A DNA stretch of 60,046 nt from Puniceicoccus vermicola (GTDB lineage: Bacteria; Verrucomicrobiota; Verrucomicrobiia; Opitutales; Puniceicoccaceae): positions 1-60,046 of the forward strand of contig NZ_JACHVA010000132.1 of NCBI RefSeq assembly GCF_014230055.1, read 5' to 3'. Both the position numbers and the translations under genes were made by a program. Below, one piece after another: positions 26,584 to 36,572 of the stretch. Under the pieces are notes generated by a model. That model saw nothing but the letters and a program-made list of their open reading frames with translations. It did not search any database and was not told the origin of the DNA. Numbering within the stretch: position 1 is the stretch's first letter; each line of letters begins with the position of its first letter.

Positions 26584-29500
26584 TTACTCCCAGTTCAGTT
26601 CGCCCCAAAGCGCGGGGTTGATCATGGTTTCACCCGGGACGTCGTTCACGAGTCCGGTTGCATCGTTACTCCAGTAGCTCCGAAGGACGTTGATGTTCCC
26701 TCCTTCGTCCCCGTAGATGACACCGAAGTCCCCGAGAAGGTTCGCCGAGGTTCCATCCGAAGGCAGGCCGAGTCCGGCCACAGGTATGCGTGCCTCGAGC
26801 ATATATCCCTGGCGATCCGTTTTCACGTCGACAGTAGCATCGTCGAGCACCTCGACTTGATCCACCAGAGCGGATCGCCACGGACTGCTGAAGGATACCG
26901 GATCGGTGGTCCCGGGAACACGGTAATCCAAGAGAATGACCACCGATTCTCCCTCAAACGGGGCGATCATCAGACGCTTGTCGCCGACAACAGGCTCCGA
27001 ACGCCGCCGAGGTGCCTCCGGGTCGGTCGAAAATTCAAAGACCACCACATCGCCGGTCTTGAAAAGAAGATTCCGGTCTTTTCCGTTGTTCACCCAAGGG
27101 CTGGGATCCTTGACCGAATAACGAAGCACCAGATCATCCCCCGAACGGACGGCCTCCACCTTCCCGTAAGGAAATCTCTCCGAAGCATCGCCCCACTCGG
27201 CCACCACTCTCAGTTGGCCGCTGGGGATGACCGCTTCGCGGATGACTTTCGTTTCCGCCTGTTCTTTTTCTAGGATCTTCTGCGCCGCTTTGACCTGCTC
27301 CGCCGAAACGGGCAATGAACCGCCCTGACGCTCGACTTCATCCAAGCCGTGAATTTCAAAAATCCGATAATCAGAGTGTCCGGACTGCAAAATGTAACGT
27401 CTGGACTCCTGATCCCGACCGAAGTACCCACCAAAGCACTCACCTCCGATTCGATATGCACTGGCATCACGAGAGAGTCGAACGTCCTGGAACATCTCAT
27501 CGAGATAGATTCCATCCGTGGTCATCACGAAAAAGCGCCCATGATTTCCGTTGATGACCGTCACGTCTCCCTTCTCATCCAGCGGGGCCATCCCCAGGTA
27601 AGATAAAGAACCCTGGAGCACGCCCGTTTCGGGCAAGGGAGCCTTGTGGGATCCATGCACTCCCGTCCAGTCATTGGGGAAGGTCCACTCGACCTCATTG
27701 TCGGCGCTCACCCCATACATGGGATGGCTGTTGAAAAGCATTCGCCCCTGACTGTCGACGAGGAAGGACTGTGAATTCCTCATATTCAACCCCGGAACCG
27801 CCTCGGCATTCATCACCGCTTCTTCGAAATTCCAATCCGGAGCCCCGGAGGGCAGCCAGCCGTTGAAAGTCAGGTTCCCAATCCCTTCTTCTCCGTCGGC
27901 CAAAGACACCCACAACTTCCAATCCAGAGTATTCTCAAAATGATACCCCCAAATCGATCCATGCATGCGATGGTCTGCATCTCCAGCGACCTGAACCTCT
28001 TCGAGCTGCGCCTGGTCATCACCATTGCGGTCGATCCACATGACGGAAAGTTCACGCCCGCCCTTCGAGGCCTTGGGAGCATTGCGGAAATTATCGTAAG
28101 GCCCCACGGGCTCGTCGAAATCGGCAAGAACTTCCTTCAACTGGGGATGCTGGGTAAAAACCTCGGGAACCCACCAGCGAGGACTCTCCGCCTCATAGCC
28201 ATGCAAGGCACCAAACATCGCCCAAAGCTTGAGACTTCCGTTCGGCATCATCTCGTAGAGACGCATCACGGCATCCTTGGATATGATGAACGTTCTCCCG
28301 TCCTGATGCAGATACCATGCGCTGAAGGGATAAAAACGATAGGTGGGCATTTCCGGCTTATGTCCGGAGAAGAGAACCGATTCGATCTCCACCTCTCCGG
28401 AATCAATGTCAATGTCCCAGGAAGCGCCACCGCCCAACCACTGGGAAATGTCGGCAGTGTCAAAGCCCGCACCGGAGGCGCCGTAGTGCGAAGGTCCAAA
28501 AAGTTCCTTCTCCAACTGCTGCTCGCCCGCGTTCCAAACACTGATTCTCTTCGGACGGAAATGATTCTCGGCCACCCAGAGCTGATTCGTGTCGTCCAAC
28601 GCTAAACCCGTTGGTAAACGGACAGCGTCCGGAACCCACGTTCCCTCTTCAACTCCTCCTCCAGTCTGACCGATTTGGCCAAGATCATTTCCCGCCAAGT
28701 CGTAAACCTTGATATTCTGATCGACGCCGTTGTCGGCGACATAGACGATTCCATCCGGGCTGAGAGCGAGAGCGGATCCTACGGGATGCAGCCCCTGCTC
28801 GGCGCGCTCTTCGCTCAAAGCCGGACGGAAGAGCGGCTGAAACTGTGGATCATTCACCGGGTCCTGAAAACTCACCAGATCCTGACCGCTGTAGGCCAGT
28901 AGTTGTTTCCCATCCGTCGCCAGAGCCCCCGGCTTCTCGATCGCCAAGGAGTCGACCTCCTCCCCGGTTTCCGGGTCCAAAGCGATGATCAGGTCATCGT
29001 CATAAAGGGAAACGTACAGCTTTCCTTTCAGGAAAACCGCACCGCGCAGATTGTGCACCACCGCATGGCGTCCCCCCGCAGAAGGATCCAAGCGATATTC
29101 GCGAACCACCTGATAGGTCTCCCGGCCATTCTGATAACGGTGCTCGCGACCGTCTTCCAAATTCCAGGCAATCAAGTTCAAAGAGGCGTACAGGTATTCG
29201 TTGCCGTCTTCATCCTTCCGAATTTTTGAATAACTCGGTGCTCCCTCGCACAAGGCGTAAAACCGCGAATCATCCATCGCCAAAAAGATCCTTCCGTGTC
29301 CCATGTGGGGGGAGGTGTTGGCATCGTTGAGTTTGTTCCCCTCCTGGTCAACGATGACGATGTTATTTCCCGACTCGGCGATCGGGCAACCAAGAGCAAT
29401 CAGTTCCCCGTTGGTGGCCGCTGCCTCGGGAGCGCTGTGATCCCCCAGCCAAAGACTGGTCGGACCGTCTTTCCATCCCGGGTTCCCCGGGTTGTAGTAA

Positions 29501-30300
29501 GACATCTTAAACTCCGGGGTGATCCCGGGGTGGCTCACCACTTCCCATTGATAATCTCCCGGCTCTACTAAATTTCCATTTTCGTCCAAACCGTCCCATA
29601 CCTCGGTATGTCTCCCCTGATCAAAAGTCTTTCCACTGACGAGATTGCGAACCCGCCTCCCATCGGCGTCGTTGATGACCACTGTCGCCACACCGTCCAT
29701 CGGCTGATCCCAAGAGATGCGAATCTGCTCCGCGAGATTCTCCATCAGCCGCTCATACTCTGCCAGACTGAAAGCCTTCCACCGATCCGGGTCGCTCCCC
29801 ACCGGGGCAAATGGAGCAATCCCCTCTTTCATCCAAAAATTTTCTGCCTGGGCTACCTCACCATTGGGATTGATCCACCGAACGGCAAAAGCCATCCGCA
29901 GAGCTTTCAGATCACTCCCCAGCGACTTCTTCGAAAGCGAAAACGCGAACTCCTTACCATTCTCCAGCGGCACTTGCTTCGCCTCACTCGGATTCAGTTT
30001 CACCGTTTTACCGGCGAAAGCTCCCAATTCGACCTCCGGGGAGGGCCAACCGCCCTTCATTGACTCGACCCGGACCCGCACCTCAATCGCATCGGAATCC
30101 GAAAGATCCAGAGCGTAAGCCACGGAGGGTGAGGTGCCGGACGAAACCTCGATCCACTCGAGAGAACCTTGCGTCGAGATCGATCCCTGATCGACCGTTT
30201 CCGCTTCACCGGCCATATCCTGCACACACCCGAAAACGGCGAAAAGACAAGTGAGGAGGAACAGAAGACGAGTTACTGGAAAACAATTACGAAGGGGCAT
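26584..30300 (-). CDS. Giant lipoprotein with FlgD-like Ig, beta-propeller and CBM9-like domains, copy A
   Basis: This 1238-aa protein starts with a hydrophobic segment and lipobox FAVFGC (Cys at 25), so it should be lipid-anchored. In order: an Ig/CBM-like region (about 40-150), a FlgD-like Ig domain (GVATVVINDADGRRVRNLVSGKT...WDGLDENGNLV..GDYQW, about 208-255), a long propeller region (about 290-990; ALSPDGIVYVADNG, GLALDDTNQLWVAENHF), and a C-terminal CBM9/DOMON-like domain (about 1070-1238; GDLVLRYSVKD-type start, YMLEARIPVAGLGL, GDFGVIYGDEGGNINVLRSYWSN). No catalytic motif seen. A second, broken copy sits at 58703-59268. A carbohydrate-sensing or binding role at the envelope is inference. 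Confidence 0.7.
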   Translation of the reverse strand: MPLRNCFPVTRLLFLLTCLFAVFGCVQDMAGEAETVDQGSISTQGSLEWIEVSSGTSPSVAYALDLSDSDAIEVRVRVESMKGGWPSPEVELGAFAGKTVKLNPSEAKQVPLENGKEFAFSLSKKSLGSDLKALRMAFAVRWINPNGEVAQAENFWMKEGIAPFAPVGSDPDRWKAFSLAEYERLMENLAEQIRISWDQPMDGVATVVINDADGRRVRNLVSGKTFDQGRHTEVWDGLDENGNLVEPGDYQWEVVSHPGITPEFKMSYYNPGNPGWKDGPTSLWLGDHSAPEAAATNGELIALGCPIAESGNNIVIVDQEGNKLNDANTSPHMGHGRIFLAMDDSRFYALCEGAPSYSKIRKDEDGNEYLYASLNLIAWNLEDGREHRYQNGRETYQVVREYRLDPSAGGRHAVVHNLRGAVFLKGKLYVSLYDDDLIIALDPETGEEVDSLAIEKPGALATDGKQLLAYSGQDLVSFQDPVNDPQFQPLFRPALSEERAEQGLHPVGSALALSPDGIVYVADNGVDQNIKVYDLAGNDLGQIGQTGGGVEEGTWVPDAVRLPTGLALDDTNQLWVAENHFRPKRISVWNAGEQQLEKELFGPSHYGASGAGFDTADISQWLGGGASWDIDIDSGEVEIESVLFSGHKPEMPTYRFYPFSAWYLHQDGRTFIISKDAVMRLYEMMPNGSLKLWAMFGALHGYEAESPRWWVPEVFTQHPQLKEVLADFDEPVGPYDNFRNAPKASKGGRELSVMWIDRNGDDQAQLEEVQVAGDADHRMHGSIWGYHFENTLDWKLWVSLADGEEGIGNLTFNGWLPSGAPDWNFEEAVMNAEAVPGLNMRNSQSFLVDSQGRMLFNSHPMYGVSADNEVEWTFPNDWTGVHGSHKAPLPETGVLQGSLSYLGMAPLDEKGDVTVINGNHGRFFVMTTDGIYLDEMFQDVRLSRDASAYRIGGECFGGYFGRDQESRRYILQSGHSDYRIFEIHGLDEVERQGGSLPVSAEQVKAAQKILEKEQAETKVIREAVIPSGQLRVVAEWGDASERFPYGKVEAVRSGDDLVLRYSVKDPSPWVNNGKDRNLLFKTGDVVVFEFSTDPEAPRRRSEPVVGDKRLMIAPFEGESVVILLDYRVPGTTDPVSFSSPWRSALVDQVEVLDDATVDVKTDRQGYMLEARIPVAGLGLPSDGTSANLLGDFGVIYGDEGGNINVLRSYWSNDATGLVNDVPGETMINPALWGELNWE

Positions 30301-30792
30301 GAGGATAGACTTTGAACCAAACTGGGTCGCCAGGTAAAGTTATACAGATAGTATAGGGTAAATCGAATTCTTCGGAGCGTTCATAGAGGAAGCCTCGTTG
30401 GTTTCACCAAAACCGAGGGGATTGTCGCCTCAGCTACGGACCACACAACCAGCAGATCGAATGCGGTCCCATCCTCTGTCGAGTTTGAGACAAACCGGAT
30501 TCCGATTCTCCCGCACGGGTGGCCAAATCGGGATTCCATTGCCACGATTCGTCGAAGCAAGCAAGCATCAGCGACTGAAAGCCATCCCCCGCCCTCGCAA
30601 ACCGGCCCACAGCAAAATCGCTCCCTGCCCGATGCTTCCAAACGCTCGTGCCTTTCGGATCATCCGTCGCAATCGCATACTGGGCTAGCACAAGACAACG
30701 CGGGAGGAAGGGAGTATCGGAAAGCATCGCCAAAAACACTAGCCCCCGATCCAATCGATCACCACAAAGACAGAAAGTACACAGCCTCTCCC
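30301..30792. promoter_or_regulatory. Gene-free stretch upstream of the giant lipoprotein gene, with a small palindrome
   Basis: No gene is supported here. TATACAGATAGTATA (30341-30355) is an inverted repeat of 5-bp arms 41 bp upstream of the lipoprotein start, a possible operator or part of a -10. The remainder has open frames on both strands but without start sites or composition that I can trust. Confidence 0.4.
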
Positions 30793-31707
30793 TCACGAGC
30801 CACTACTGAAGATTTGATCCCGGTAGGATCGAGGAGAAACGCCTACGTTGCGTTTAAACCAGGCGGAGAAATGCGAAAGCTGCAAAAAACCCAATTCCGA
30901 CGCGACCTCCTTCACCCGTTTCGCCGGAATCTCCAACGCCTGCCGAGCCTGCCGAATTCGCCGCTTCTCCCAATAAGCGTTTAATGAGTAGCCGAACTCC
31001 TGAGCGGCCAATCGATTCAATCGCCCCAGAGTCAATCCCGTCGAATGAACGATCTTCTCCTCGGGAAAATCCTCTCCGGGCATCATCGAGTCCAAGACTT
31101 GAAGCGCCGCCACCAACCTCGGGTCGAGATCCTTCGGGACGTGCATTTCAAAGCCTTCCCCCACCATGACCTTCGCAAGCTCGGTCAACCACCGAAACAA
31201 CTTCACCTGATAGTCCAGGAAAGTCAGGTAGTCGATCTTACTCCGCCAGAGGAAACTATCCCGAGGGTCTTTCCGGCCCTCCCGCCAGTTGACCTTCTGC
31301 ACCAAACGCAACAATGGCATCGCCAACTTTACCAATTGGGGAAACGGGTCCCCGTCGAGCACATACAAGGGTCCCCCCGAGAAAAGATGCGTCCCATCCG
31401 GCCACCCCTGCTGCACTCGCAACGAAAGCAGATGAACATCGTCCGAGAACGTCTGCTCAATATCCTTCCCATAGCACAAGAGCCATTGTCCGGCATTCGC
31501 CTCAATCTCATGCCCATCGGCGTTCATCCGTGCCCATCCACGGCGAAGATACCAGGCGCTGAACTCGGAAAATCGCTCCCCTTTCGTGTTCCCTTGGCCC
31601 TTGGGAATCGCGTCATCATAAATAAATAAAAGATCGGAACCCAGACTCCCCCAATCATGCAGATTCGCCTGAGGCCACTCTTTGCGGGGAAGTAATTTGG
31701 ATTTCAT
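30793..31707 (-). CDS. AraC-family transcriptional regulator
   Basis: This 304-aa protein has an N-terminal cupin-like sensing domain (RGWARMNADGHEIEANAGQWLLCYG) and a C-terminal double helix-turn-helix (about 205-300) ending ASELGFLQLSHFSAWFKRNVGVSPRSYR, the strongly conserved AraC signature. It probably senses a sugar and activates nearby genes; the propeller pair downstream and the oxidoreductase upstream are the natural candidates. Confidence 0.93.
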   Translation of the reverse strand: MKSKLLPRKEWPQANLHDWGSLGSDLLFIYDDAIPKGQGNTKGERFSEFSAWYLRRGWARMNADGHEIEANAGQWLLCYGKDIEQTFSDDVHLLSLRVQQGWPDGTHLFSGGPLYVLDGDPFPQLVKLAMPLLRLVQKVNWREGRKDPRDSFLWRSKIDYLTFLDYQVKLFRWLTELAKVMVGEGFEMHVPKDLDPRLVAALQVLDSMMPGEDFPEEKIVHSTGLTLGRLNRLAAQEFGYSLNAYWEKRRIRQARQALEIPAKRVKEVASELGFLQLSHFSAWFKRNVGVSPRSYRDQIFSSGS

Positions 31708-32235
31708 AGAATCAGTGCCGGACGAAAAGGGAGGAAAATACTCTCAGAGCCGAGTCCAAGAAATGGAATGATTCACAACCATTATCAATAACTTTTTAGA
31801 TAATCTCGATAACCGTATGTCATTGCGCTCTCCACACCTGAACGGGTTACGATTGCGGTATTCAAAGTCGTCGAGCCTCAAACCCAAACAGATCGTAACG
31901 GAGGCGTTCCAACCATCGAATCCGCACAGAATCATGAAATACATACCCCTCTATTTCACCGTAAGAGATCCCGTTACGACGGGCTTTGTCTACATCTTCG
32001 ATGTCGAAGCCTACGGCACATTCGGACTCCGGGGAAACGGGGATTTCGAACTTTGGGGCGCCTCGGCAGCCAAGGAGCCCACAACATCGATGGAGGAAAC
32101 TTGGCTGACTACGGCTTCACCGCCGCGGATGACCGAGCGGGAACGCTGAGAATGGCCCTCGATACGACGGACACCACTCGGACTATCGCCGGCTTTCAAG
32201 AAAGCCCATTGCAGCACGCCTTCTATGCATCATCA
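31708..32235 (+). other. Stretch between AraC and FAD protein genes, possible gene remnant
   Basis: No full gene fits. About 31930-32160 reads with protein-like composition in two plus frames (VRDPVTTGFVYIFDVEAYGTFG, then NIDGGNLADYGFTAADDRAG and AGTLRMALDTTDTTRTI), which suggests a frameshifted remnant, perhaps of a secreted-protein domain. This is a weak call. The rest is AT-rich and likely holds the AraC gene's promoter. Confidence 0.3.
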
Positions 32236-33615
32236 ATGAACCAGAAAAATGTCAGACCCAGAGTCTCCGCATACTCCGACTACGACGTCATCGTGGTCGG
32301 CGGAGGACCCACCGGATGCACGGCTGCTGCGGCGGCGGCCAGAGAAGGTGCGAAAACTCTCCTCATTGAGTCGACCGCCATGCTGGGAGGAAGCGGCACA
32401 GGTGCCCTGGTTCCCGCTTGGTGCCCCTTCTCCGATAAAAAACAAATCATCTACCGAGGCCTGGCCGAAACAGTACTGAACCGCTGCAAGGAACACCAAG
32501 CCCACGTTTCGCCCGAAGATCTGGATTGGGTGCCGATCGACCCCGAGTTGCTGAAACGGGTCTACGACGAGCTACTCGCGGAGAATGGAGCGGAGGTTCT
32601 CTTCCAGACGCAGTTGTGCTCGGTCGAAACCGACAAAAGCGGAACCGTTGAGGCGATTCTTGTCGCCAATAAGGGCGGCCTCTCCCGCATCCGGGCCAAG
32701 ACGTTCATCGATGCCACTGGGGATGCCGATCTTTGCGCCTGGGCGGGCGCCGAGTTCCACAAGGGTGATGAACAGGGCGATCTCATGCCCGCGACGCATT
32801 GCTTCATCCTCAGCAATGTGGATGAAAAGGCCTTTCGCGAAACCTGCGACAACGGCCGCCGCCTCATGGGAAATCATCCCGAAACCCGTTTCTATGAAAT
32901 CATTGAATCCGACCAGTATCCTCTCATCCAGGACGCGCACGCCTGTTGCAATCTGATCGGCCCCGGAACCGTGGGGTTCAACGCCGGACACATCTGGAAC
33001 GTCGATAATACCGATTCCTTCTCCGTCTCGAAAGGATTGGCGATCGGTCGCCAGTTGGCTTCCCAATTCCATCAAGCCTTCTCCGAATATTATCCGGAAG
33101 CCTTCGGGAAATCCTTTCTCGTCACAACCGGCAGCGTCCTGGGCATCCGTGAGTCGCGTCGAATCGTCGGCGACTATTCGCTTACCCTCGACGACTACAT
33201 TCAGCGCCGAAGCTTTGAGGATGAGATCGGGCGCAACTGCTACTTCATCGACATCCATCACTCCCTCAAGGAGGCCGAGGAACATGTGAAAGAAAAAGCC
33301 GATGGACTGTCGACTCCGGCGCTCCACTACGGCCCCGGAGAATCGCACGGCATCCCGTTCCACTGCCTCATTCCCCGAGATCTGAAGAACGTGATCGTCG
33401 CGGGTCGATCGATCTCCTGCGACCGCCACGTCCAAGGAAGCGTTCGGGTGATGCCGGTATGCCTGACCATGGGCGAAGCCGCCGGTACCGCCGCCGCCAT
33501 GTCACAAAAAGATGGAGGCGCAATCCGCTCCGTTTCCGTTCCCACCCTCCGCGAAAAGCTCCGGCACTACGGGGCCTATCTGCCGGAATTGTCAGCAGAA
33601 TCCGTCAGTTCGTAG
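32236..33615 (+). CDS. FAD-dependent oxidoreductase (FAD_oxidored family), copy 1
   Basis: This 459-aa protein has an N-terminal dinucleotide fold (SDYDVIVVGGGPTGCTAAAAA, GxGxxG type), FIDATGDADLCAWAG in the middle and the C-terminal FAD block DLKNVIVAGRSISCDRHV...GEAAGTAAAM. Members occur widely in sugar and sulfatase loci of planctomycetes and Verrucomicrobia and are mostly uncharacterised. The in-frame extension upstream to 32053 is rejected: ATG 32236 gives the usual short leader before the Rossmann strand. Convergent with the GH31 gene. A paralogue is at 53500-54882. Confidence 0.85.
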   Translation: MNQKNVRPRVSAYSDYDVIVVGGGPTGCTAAAAAAREGAKTLLIESTAMLGGSGTGALVPAWCPFSDKKQIIYRGLAETVLNRCKEHQAHVSPEDLDWVPIDPELLKRVYDELLAENGAEVLFQTQLCSVETDKSGTVEAILVANKGGLSRIRAKTFIDATGDADLCAWAGAEFHKGDEQGDLMPATHCFILSNVDEKAFRETCDNGRRLMGNHPETRFYEIIESDQYPLIQDAHACCNLIGPGTVGFNAGHIWNVDNTDSFSVSKGLAIGRQLASQFHQAFSEYYPEAFGKSFLVTTGSVLGIRESRRIVGDYSLTLDDYIQRRSFEDEIGRNCYFIDIHHSLKEAEEHVKEKADGLSTPALHYGPGESHGIPFHCLIPRDLKNVIVAGRSISCDRHVQGSVRVMPVCLTMGEAAGTAAAMSQKDGGAIRSVSVPTLREKLRHYGAYLPELSAESVSS

Positions 33616-33639
33616 CCCCTGCCTTCGGTAAAGCAGGGC
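33615..33639. terminator. Hairpin between convergent FAD oxidoreductase and GH31 genes
   Basis: GCCCCTGC and GCAGGGC pair across a 10-base loop directly at the stop of the plus-strand gene. No T-run on either side, but placement between convergent genes suggests a bidirectional stop or mRNA end stabiliser. Confidence 0.4.
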
Positions 33640-33665
33640 CAGCGCCCGGGAAGAATCCATCTCTC

Positions 33666-35447
33666 TTAACCGGTCACACTCAAATCTCGGTTTAGCCCCG
33701 CCGAATACGAGGCTGTCGTCTTCACCAATTGGATTCTCACGCGGGAGACCTCCAGAAGCTGCGGTCGAATCTGCTCCACGAGGTCCATTCGCGCCTTCCG
33801 CACAAAGAGCGGGATGCCTGGGCAAGGAGCCGGATAGTCGGGAAATTCCCCGCCCTGAAGAGTTTCTTTCGTGTAGGCATCCACCCACTCTCCGGGAGGC
33901 AAAATCACAGTCCGGGAGACTTGGCCCTCCTCCAACACCGGCGCGACGAGAAGATCATCTCCCAGCAAAAATTGGTCGTCGATCCGGAAGAGTTCCTTCT
34001 CCTCCGGCGCGCCATACCAAGCAGGTCGGATCAAAGGCGCGGTGCGATCGGTCGACTGCTCGACGAGATAGTTTTCCAGTAGCTTGTGGATCTGCGCATA
34101 CCCCCAAACCACTCTCTCGGTTTCCGGCGCATAGTTCCACGGAAAGTAGGAAAATTGAAGAAAGGGCATGAATGCCGACACCTCGGTCCAGCGCACCATC
34201 AATTCGTCTGTCGGCAAAGGTTCGTCGCTCTTTAAAGTCTGCACCCGTCCCGGAACCATGTCGGGAATGGACAGGTCGTAGCCCAGTAGCGCCAGATGCA
34301 GGCCCAACCGAACCATTGCCTTCAGTCCGTTATCGGCTCCCCAGTGCGAATCCTTGCCGCCCTGACGCCACAGAATACTCCGCTTTTGCGAAAGCCAAGC
34401 GGTCCTCGACTCGCATTGATTCGGCACCAAATCCTCGAAAACCGCCAGCAACTGGTCGGAATAGCCCGACTCCCCGAGAAACTCGTGCCAATTCGATTCG
34501 GACGGGCTTGGCTGGTATTTGAAATCGCCTCCATCGATCTTGAAACCATCGATTCCAAAATGATCCCGCAGGAATTCCAATTTCCCCCGTAACCATTCCC
34601 GCCCCTGCGGAGCGGTAACGTCCACCAATCCGGCGGTTCCTCCCCACCAACGGAACCGGGCCGCCCCCTTTCCGGATCGGTGCGGCACCAAAATGCCTTT
34701 CTCCGCCAGGTCCTCGAAACCCTTCGACTCCTGATTGACAAAAGGAGTAATCCAAAGCCACACCTCGATCCCGAGCTCGTGCAATCGGGCTACCATTCGG
34801 CCCGGATCCGGAAAGTCTTCCGCAAACTCCAACTCACCAAACGATGCTTCCCACCGGTCATCAATGATCAGCGTCGAGCAGGGATAACCGCGACGGTGAA
34901 TCTCCTCCCCCATCGCGATGACCCTCTCCTGATTAATGCAGCGAGGGAACTGCGTCCAAGTACAGAAGAAACTGTCCCCAAACCGACTCGGCTTCGGCGG
35001 ACGATTCGGCCACCCGAGAAACGCCATCAACTTGCGATGCGCCTCCGGCAGTGTCGGGGCCACCCAATGGCGCACAATCACATCGTCGTCCGCGCAGGAT
35101 ATCTCGAGCTTCCCCTCGCCCTTTTCATTCAGCCGCACATCCAGCTTGCGTCTCGTGTCCACCATGAGGACGACTCCTCGCGAACACATCCAAATCGGCG
35201 ACTGAATGTTATTCACCGCGAAGTCCGGATTCGAGAGGCTCCCCAACTGCCACGGGAACGACTGCACGTGATGGAATCCGTGCCCGAACCAATCTCCACC
35301 GCTCGCCAAATCGAACGAGATCCTTTGTCCTGCAGCCAGTTCGATGACCCCCGTAGAGTCAATCACCCCATACTCTCCACCCCGAATGAAGTAGGTCAGC
35401 AGATCAGTGGGCGGAGCGGAAACAGGGGAAGAAGCGCGGAACGTCAT
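33666..35447 (-). CDS. Glycoside hydrolase family 31 enzyme
   Basis: This 593-aa enzyme has an N-terminal beta-sandwich followed by a TIM barrel. The nucleophile is probably the Asp of GFKIDGGDF (about residues 313-321), and the candidate acid/base lies in WRQGGKDSHWGADNG. TLIIDDRWEASFGELEFAEDFPDP and LGIEVWLWITPFVNQES are typical of the GH31 branch that includes MYORG-like alpha-glycosidases and sulfoquinovosidases. No signal peptide is seen, so it likely acts in the cytoplasm. ATG 35447 is used. Substrate is not settled. Confidence 0.85.
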   Translation of the reverse strand: MTFRASSPVSAPPTDLLTYFIRGGEYGVIDSTGVIELAAGQRISFDLASGGDWFGHGFHHVQSFPWQLGSLSNPDFAVNNIQSPIWMCSRGVVLMVDTRRKLDVRLNEKGEGKLEISCADDDVIVRHWVAPTLPEAHRKLMAFLGWPNRPPKPSRFGDSFFCTWTQFPRCINQERVIAMGEEIHRRGYPCSTLIIDDRWEASFGELEFAEDFPDPGRMVARLHELGIEVWLWITPFVNQESKGFEDLAEKGILVPHRSGKGAARFRWWGGTAGLVDVTAPQGREWLRGKLEFLRDHFGIDGFKIDGGDFKYQPSPSESNWHEFLGESGYSDQLLAVFEDLVPNQCESRTAWLSQKRSILWRQGGKDSHWGADNGLKAMVRLGLHLALLGYDLSIPDMVPGRVQTLKSDEPLPTDELMVRWTEVSAFMPFLQFSYFPWNYAPETERVVWGYAQIHKLLENYLVEQSTDRTAPLIRPAWYGAPEEKELFRIDDQFLLGDDLLVAPVLEEGQVSRTVILPPGEWVDAYTKETLQGGEFPDYPAPCPGIPLFVRKARMDLVEQIRPQLLEVSRVRIQLVKTTASYSAGLNRDLSVTG

Positions 35448-35552
35448 AGCCGAGAATATGCGCCCCACTACCGACCGAAACAATCTATACGTTTTTGATA
35501 CAATTTAACGCAAGCATCGGAAAACCGAGGCCCTCGAAGCGAGATATCACTC

Positions 35553-36572
35553 TCAAGCGACGGGCAATCGATCCCGAATCGCAGCATCCGTAGCTTCCCG
35601 TGCCAAATCCGCCACCCGCACCCCCTCCGAAGCGGTCGTTAAAAGCTCGGAATGCCCCGAATGCAAAGCCTTGGCCCATTCTTCGTACATCCCTTCAAAT
35701 GCCTTCTCGTGCGACCAATCGAGGTCCGTTCTCCCCTGTTCATTCTCCAGAAAGAAGACTTTCGCATCTCGCTCGTAATGGATAATGCCCCCGCTCCCAA
35801 TCAGCTCATACACGAAATCAGACCGCTGATTGAGAGACGTGTGCGAATACGAATAGCTGATCTCCACGACCGAGTGGGCCCCACTCGCATGATCCAGGTG
35901 AAGCCACATATGATCCGGAGCTTCGTAGTCGTCGACCCACGCTCCATGTGCCACGGAGCGAACCACTGGCGAGCCCGTCCAAAAATGAGCCAGCTCAATC
36001 TGGTGGGTCCCGCAATCGACCATCGGACCGCCCTCTTCCATTCGGCCTTCGCGGCGTTTCTGCAAAATCCGAGTTCCGCTGGGATCGATTTCATATTTCC
36101 CGTGCAAGTGCCAGTTGTAGATCAACCGCAGCGATTTCACCGAGCCGATGGCATTCTCCGTCACCAACTCCCGAATCTTCAGCGCAACCGGGCTGAACCG
36201 GTAACAGAATCCACAATAAAACGACAACCCTCGGGAACTCATAGCCTCGACCATGCCCTCCCCCTCGCTCCTCGTCATCGCCAGCGGCTTCTCGCAAAGA
36301 ACCGGAAATCCATATTTCGCACAATCGAGAACGTTGTCCCGATGAAACGGCGCCGGTGAAGTAATCGTCACGGCCTCAATCCCCGAACCGAAAAAATCAT
36401 CCAAAGAAGAGTATGACCGCGAAATTCCAAACTTCTCGGCGACCTTTTTCAAATTTTCCTCCGACGGATCATAGACCGCGTGAAGCTCGAGACCTTCTGC
36501 ATCCAAAATCGCCGGGATATGTCCGTAGGTAGCCACTTGACCGCATCCCATTAAACCAATTTTTTTCGTCAT
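35553..36572 (-). CDS. Gfo/Idh/MocA-family NAD(P)-dependent oxidoreductase
   Basis: This 339-aa dehydrogenase starts with MTKKIGLMGCGQVATYGHIP (GxGxxG type) and has the conserved EKPLAM motif near residue 94 and a C-terminal alpha/beta domain with GGPMVDCGTHQIELAHFW, the usual catalytic His region. Such enzymes oxidise or epimerise sugars and inositols. It is 105 bp upstream of GH31 on the same strand, so the two probably act on the same released sugar. Confidence 0.9.
   Translation of the reverse strand: MTKKIGLMGCGQVATYGHIPAILDAEGLELHAVYDPSEENLKKVAEKFGISRSYSSLDDFFGSGIEAVTITSPAPFHRDNVLDCAKYGFPVLCEKPLAMTRSEGEGMVEAMSSRGLSFYCGFCYRFSPVALKIRELVTENAIGSVKSLRLIYNWHLHGKYEIDPSGTRILQKRREGRMEEGGPMVDCGTHQIELAHFWTGSPVVRSVAHGAWVDDYEAPDHMWLHLDHASGAHSVVEISYSYSHTSLNQRSDFVYELIGSGGIIHYERDAKVFFLENEQGRTDLDWSHEKAFEGMYEEWAKALHSGHSELLTTASEGVRVADLAREATDAAIRDRLPVA

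Noticed and set aside
30381-30796. Open frames of 86-120 codons between the lipoprotein and AraC genes
   Set aside because: Frames on both strands are similar in quality, with no start signal and odd composition; no family resemblance.
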